A stretch of 64,000 nt of DNA. It comes from Streptomyces sp. NBC_00483 (GTDB taxonomy: Bacteria; Actinomycetota; Actinomycetes; Streptomycetales; Streptomycetaceae). The notes below the pieces were generated by a model, which saw only the letters and a list, made by a program, of their open reading frames with translations, was not told the origin of the DNA and did not search any database. The position numbers and the translations under genes were made by a program. The DNA lies in the NCBI RefSeq assembly GCF_036013745.1, contig NZ_CP107880.1, forward strand, positions 1,488,001 through 1,552,000. Reading direction: 5' to 3'. This document shows positions 61,349 to 64,000 of the stretch, in pieces (position 1 is the first letter of the stretch; the number at the start of each line of letters is the position of its first letter).

Positions 61349-62803
61349 TCACGGGTGCGGCGCCCCGGCCGCCGCACCCACCCGCACGGCCGTGCCGCGC
61401 GCCCACGCGCTGGAGGCGAGCACGCCGAGGACGGCGACACCCGCGCCGAGGGCCAGGACGAGCCACCACACTCCGTGTGCGGCACCGGTGAACTCCGCGC
61501 CGCCGCCCGCGAGATGCGGGCCCATCACCGCGCCCGAGACGGCGACACCCAGGGTGGTTCCTGCCTGCCGTCCGGTGGAGGCCAGCGCCCCGGCCAGGCC
61601 GGCCATCGAGCGCGGCATACCGGAGATCGCCGAGTTGCTGATGGGCGGGTTGACCGCGCCGACGAAGACACCGAACAACAGGTAGACCGCGAGAACCGCG
61701 ACGAGCGGAGTGTCCGGGCCGAGCCCCAGCGACAGGCCGCCGCCGAGGGCCAGGGCGCCTCCGGCGATCACCAACGGGAGCCGGGGGCCGCGCGCACCGA
61801 CCATGCGCCCGATGCGCCTTGACACCAGGAGCACCGGCACTCCGACCGGGAGCAGGCAGAGACCGGCCGTGACCGGCGGCAGACCGCGTACGTCCTGCAG
61901 GTACTGGGTGGTGACGAACAGGAACGCGCCGAACCCGCACAGCGCCAGGAGCGCCGTCACGATCGCCGAGCTGAACGGCACGCTGCGGAACAGGCGCAGC
62001 TCCAACAGCGGGTCGCTGCGCCGCAGTTCGTATCCGACGAGGCCTGCCGTGCCGAACGCGGCGAGTGCGAGCAGCCCGACGATGGGCCAGGAAGTCCAGC
62101 CAAGCGCCCCGGACTCGATGATCGCGTAGACGACGCTGCCCAGGACCACGACGATCAGCACCTGTCCGACGGGGTCGAACCGGCGGGCGCGGGCGGCGCG
62201 GGACTCGGGCACGTACAGCGCGGAGCACACGATCGCCACCGCCACGATCGGGACGTTGACCCAGAAGACGGCCCGCCAGCCGAACGTGTCGACCAGGCCG
62301 CCGCCGACGATCGGGCCGAGCGCGAGGGCGAGGCCCGACATCGAGGTGAACACGCCGATGGCGCGGGCCCGTTCGGCGGCGCCGGTGTAGGTGTTCGCGA
62401 CGATCGCCATGGCCACCGGGTTGAGCATCGTGCCACCGACGGCCTGCACGGCACGCGCGGCGATGAGCCAGCCGATGCCCGGCGCGAGGCCGCACAGCAG
62501 CGAGCCGAGGCCGAACGCGGCCAGGCCGCACTGGAAGATCCGTCGGCGGCCGAACCGGTCGGCGGTGGATCCGGCCAGGACGAGGAACGCGGCCAGCACC
62601 AACGTGTAGGCGTCGACCGTCCATTGCAGGCCGGACTCGGAGGCGCCCAGGTCGCGGCGCATCGCGGGAAGCGCGACGTTGACGATGGAGATGTCCATCA
62701 CGACGACCACGATGCTGAGGCAACAGATCGCCAGGACAAGGGACTTGCGGCGCGGGCCCGGGTCGCCGACCGCCGCCGTGGGAGAGCGCAAGGAGGAACT
62801 CAT
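61349..62803 (-). CDS. MFS multidrug transporter, DHA2-like (14 helices)
   Basis: Drug:H+ antiporter-type exporter, 484 aa, with about 14 helices. MDISIVNVALPAMRRDLGAS in helix 1 and RAVQAVGGTMLNPVAMAIVA in the helix 4-5 region are typical of the DHA2 group. ATG 62803 follows a short leader and lies 24 bp from the divergent MerR gene, which probably controls it. The substrate is unknown; antibiotics or cationic dyes are typical. Confidence 0.92.
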   Translation of the reverse strand: MSSSLRSPTAAVGDPGPRRKSLVLAICCLSIVVVVMDISIVNVALPAMRRDLGASESGLQWTVDAYTLVLAAFLVLAGSTADRFGRRRIFQCGLAAFGLGSLLCGLAPGIGWLIAARAVQAVGGTMLNPVAMAIVANTYTGAAERARAIGVFTSMSGLALALGPIVGGGLVDTFGWRAVFWVNVPIVAVAIVCSALYVPESRAARARRFDPVGQVLIVVVLGSVVYAIIESGALGWTSWPIVGLLALAAFGTAGLVGYELRRSDPLLELRLFRSVPFSSAIVTALLALCGFGAFLFVTTQYLQDVRGLPPVTAGLCLLPVGVPVLLVSRRIGRMVGARGPRLPLVIAGGALALGGGLSLGLGPDTPLVAVLAVYLLFGVFVGAVNPPISNSAISGMPRSMAGLAGALASTGRQAGTTLGVAVSGAVMGPHLAGGGAEFTGAAHGVWWLVLALGAGVAVLGVLASSAWARGTAVRVGAAAGAPHP

Positions 62804-62814
62804 GACCGCGACGC

Positions 62815-62820
62815 TAGAAT
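62815..62820 (+). promoter_or_regulatory. -10 hexamer of the MerR gene
   Basis: TAGAAT ends seven bases before the GTG at 62828, so transcription could start at or within a base or two of the start codon, giving a leaderless mRNA. GAGCGTGCTC (62824-62833) is a small dyad at the same place. No convincing -35 is seen. Confidence 0.45.
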
Positions 62821-62827
62821 TGAGAGC

Positions 62828-63283
62828 GTGCTCGAAATCAAGCCCGAATCCACGTCCCGAGCCATCCCCGCAGCAGGCGTGAGCATCGCCGAGGCGGCCC
62901 GCCGCACCGGGGTCAGCGTGCACACCTTGCGCTATTACGAGCGCGCGGGCCTGGTCGTCAGCCCCGTCGACCGCACCAGTACCAATCGCCGCCGGTACCG
63001 GGAGCTCGACCTCAAGTGGATCGTCATCTGCACCAAACTGCGCGCCACCGGCATGCCCATCCGCGGCATCCGCGTCTACGCCGAACTGGTCGCGGCCGGT
63101 CCTGGCAACGAGGCGGAGCGGCTGGCGCTGCTCGAGGCCCATCGCGCCGAGGTGCTGGCCAAGTTGGCGGAGACCCGGGAGAACCTGAAGATGATCGACC
63201 ACAAGATCGACGTCTACCGGGACAGCATGGCCGCGGGCGAGGCCGACCGGTTGTGGGCCCCGGTCGACCCCCGGCTGCCGTGA
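62828..63283 (+). CDS. MerR family transcriptional regulator
   Basis: 151 aa. The HTH is SIAEAARRTGVSVHTLRYYE at about residues 19-38, with the typical winged part (NRRRYRELDLKWIVICTKL) and a coiled-coil dimerisation helix. It lacks the cysteines of metal sensors, so a drug or oxidant-type effector is likely. GTG 62828 is chosen on the promoter; a GTG at 62879 immediately before the HTH is the alternative. Divergent from the exporter; its stop touches the last base of the convergent SDR. Confidence 0.87.
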   Translation: MLEIKPESTSRAIPAAGVSIAEAARRTGVSVHTLRYYERAGLVVSPVDRTSTNRRRYRELDLKWIVICTKLRATGMPIRGIRVYAELVAAGPGNEAERLALLEAHRAEVLAKLAETRENLKMIDHKIDVYRDSMAAGEADRLWAPVDPRLP

Positions 63284-64000
63284 TCACCGCATGAACAGAC
63301 CCCCGTTGGCGTCCCAGCACGCGCCGGTCACCGTGTCGGCGTGCTCGGCGGAGAGCAGGACGACCATGTCGGCGATGAACTGCGGGCGGCCGAGGCGGCC
63401 CACCGGGATCACCGTCTCCATCTGCGCGAGCTTGTCCGGGTCCACGGTGCGGCGCACCACCGGCAGGTCCTGCGGGCCCGGCGAGACGGCGTTGACGGTG
63501 ACGCCGCGCGGGCCGAGGTCGCGGGCGAAGACCTTGGTGAGCGTGGCGACGCCGCCCTTGGCCGCCGCGTAGTGGGCGCCGGTCGCCGTGCCGCCGTTCT
63601 GGCCCGCGAGCGAACCGAGGTTGACGATGCGTCCGTAGCCCCGCTCGGCGAAGTACGAGCCGAAGACCTGGCAGCCGAAGAAGGTGCCGTGCATGTTGGT
63701 CTCCACCACGGCGGCGAAGCTCTCCGGGGTGATGTCCATGAGTGACTCGACCTTGGAGTGCCCGGCGTTGTTCACGAGGACGTGCACCGCGCCCCACTGT
63801 TCGACGAGCCGGTCGCGGGCGCGGGCGAAGGCTTCCTTGTCGCGGACGTCGAGGGCGAGGCCGACGGTGTTCTCGCCGGTCGGGTCGAGCTCGGCCGCGG
63901 CCTTGGCGGCGGCCTCCTCGTCGAGGTCGGCCAGGGCGACCCGGTACCCGTGGTCGTAGAAACGCGCGGCGATGCAGCCGCCGAGGCCGCCGGCCGCCCC
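63284..64000 (-). CDS. Short-chain dehydrogenase/reductase, 5' end cut by window edge
   Basis: About 238 C-terminal residues are visible, nearly the whole of a usual 250-aa SDR. The cofactor motif begins at the edge (GAAGGLGG); then NNAG in VLVNNAGHS, the catalytic Ser/Tyr/Lys region NLGSLAGQNGGTATGAHYAA and AKGGV, and ADTVTGACWDANGGLF at the C-terminus. Probably a 3-oxoacyl-reductase or sugar-dehydrogenase-like enzyme. Convergent with MerR at zero distance. Confidence 0.88.
   Translation of the reverse strand, partial: GAAGGLGGCIAARFYDHGYRVALADLDEEAAAKAAAELDPTGENTVGLALDVRDKEAFARARDRLVEQWGAVHVLVNNAGHSKVESLMDITPESFAAVVETNMHGTFFGCQVFGSYFAERGYGRIVNLGSLAGQNGGTATGAHYAAAKGGVATLTKVFARDLGPRGVTVNAVSPGPQDLPVVRRTVDPDKLAQMETVIPVGRLGRPQFIADMVVLLSAEHADTVTGACWDANGGLFMR

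Noticed and set aside
1..64000. Secondary-metabolite cluster, prophage, integrated plasmid or tRNA-linked island
   Set aside because: No polyketide, peptide-synthetase or terpene core, no integrase or structural genes, and no tRNA could be recognised on either strand.

Overview
The window is GC-rich throughout, with strong third-position G/C bias, frequent GTG and TTG starts, and many GTGA or ATGA stop-start overlaps. The gene families (ECF41-type sigma factor, MmyB-type XRE regulator, many GntR, LacI, LysR and TetR regulators, lipoprotein solute-binding proteins) all point to a Streptomyces-like actinomycete chromosome. I see no ribosomal, tRNA, phage, CRISPR or secondary-metabolite core genes. 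It reads as a catabolic accessory region: a row of substrate-specific modules, each with its own transporter and regulator.

Layout, left to right. (1) 1-3183: two Gfo/Idh/MocA dehydrogenases around a ROK regulator. (2) 3196-10905: a LysR-controlled acyl-CoA module with an MHS transporter, MaoC hydratase, thiolase, two-subunit CoA-transferase and a two-domain 3-hydroxyacyl-CoA dehydrogenase, probably for a dicarboxylic acid. (3) 10930-17032: a sugar-acid operon (transporter, Zn dehydrogenase, fructuronate/mannonate reductase, mannonate dehydratase) facing a GntR gene across a perfect 11-bp inverted repeat. (4) 17037-21716: a TetR/SDR pair, an ECF41 sigma factor operon with its FAD oxidoreductase, and an acetyltransferase. 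(5) 21847-30322: a sugar ABC importer, LacI regulator and two glycoside hydrolases, with a 16-bp palindrome next to the promoter. (6) 30365-35496: a LysR gene and a divergent prpF-matC pair, now separated by an IS701-family element that sits in the end of a 166-bp MITE-like repeat. (7) 35584-46295: small modules, including a DUF4097 gene paired with a MarR regulator carrying an IS30-like HTH, ornithine cyclodeaminase, aldo/keto reductase, threonine dehydratase and hydrolases. (8) 46542-57653: a peptide-type ABC operon ending in an aldehyde dehydrogenase and an SDR, divergent from an amidase, FadR-type regulator and D-amino-acid-oxidase-like enzyme. (9) 57720-64000: copper amine oxidase and divergent aldehyde dehydrogenase, an MFS exporter with MerR regulator, and a truncated SDR.

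Two things stand out beyond ordinary annotation. First, short tandem duplications (18-34 bp, two to four copies) sit on gene ends: five cover a stop codon, and in several the duplicate supplies an in-frame back-up stop. Others lie at gene starts or across a ribosome binding site. Second, the LysR/prpF-matC control region holds a nested mobile-element insertion that leaves the LysR gene about ten bases of native leader while a LysR-type box survives beside prpF. Functions are inferred from recognisable motifs and gene order; no database search was possible.
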